Positions 5,320 to 5,320 of a stretch of DNA of 5,320 nucleotides are shown piece after piece. Made by a program: the position numbers and the translations under genes. How positions within the stretch are numbered: position 1 is the stretch's first letter; each line of letters begins with the position of its first letter. The stretch is from an uncultured Bacilli bacterium (GTDB lineage Bacteria > Bacillota_I > Bacilli_A > RF39 > UBA660): NCBI GenBank assembly GCA_947623855.1, contig CANQHW010000081.1, forward strand, positions 1 through 5,320, written 5' to 3'. The notes below the pieces were generated by a model. That model did no database searches. It saw only the letters and a list, made by a program, of their open reading frames with translations, and had not been told where the DNA came from.

Positions 5320-5320
5320 A

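Overview
The window is strongly AT-rich and every gene in it lies on the minus strand. The standard bacterial code is used: Trp is TGG, and stops are TAA or TAG. The T-box leader, AGGAGG ribosome-binding sites, YtxH/DUF948-type envelope proteins, a lipobox protein and Lys/Asn/Ile-rich proteins point to a low-GC Bacillota. An uncultured Bacilli lineage of the Erysipelotrichia/RF39 type is my best guess, but the sequence alone does not fix the lineage.

In the direction of transcription (high to low coordinates), the window opens with a nearly complete dinD (4498-5319), a DNA-damage-inducible protein D homologue. It ends in a strong intrinsic terminator whose stem contains the stop codon. A GC-rich, 20-bp perfect palindrome lies inside its coding sequence.

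A four-gene operon follows (2090-4420), driven by an extended -10 promoter at 4441-4449. It encodes a lipoprotein, a long charged and probably disordered protein with an N-terminal amphipathic helix, a one-pass membrane protein of DUF948/YtxG type, and a YtxH-domain protein. Gaps are 19, 3 and 2 nt. At the last two junctions the Glu-rich C-terminus of one protein also encodes the Shine-Dalgarno sequence of the next. All four products look envelope-associated, so I infer a cell-surface or membrane module of unknown function. A hairpin overlapping the ytxH-like stop codon ends the operon.

Next is a monocistronic gene (157-1995) with its own promoter. It encodes a large secreted, C-terminally anchored surface protein: signal peptide, a region with eight cysteines, four cadherin-like beta-sandwich domains, a membrane helix and a Lys-rich tail. 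Directly after its stop codon are a consensus-like promoter and a short T-box leader (1-122). Its regulated gene, presumably an aminoacyl-tRNA synthetase or amino-acid gene, lies past the left edge.

No mobile element, CRISPR array, tRNA or rRNA was seen, and no gene-free stretch exceeds about 160 bases. The items most worth a second look are the palindrome in dinD, the uncharacterised envelope operon and the unusually compact T-box leader.
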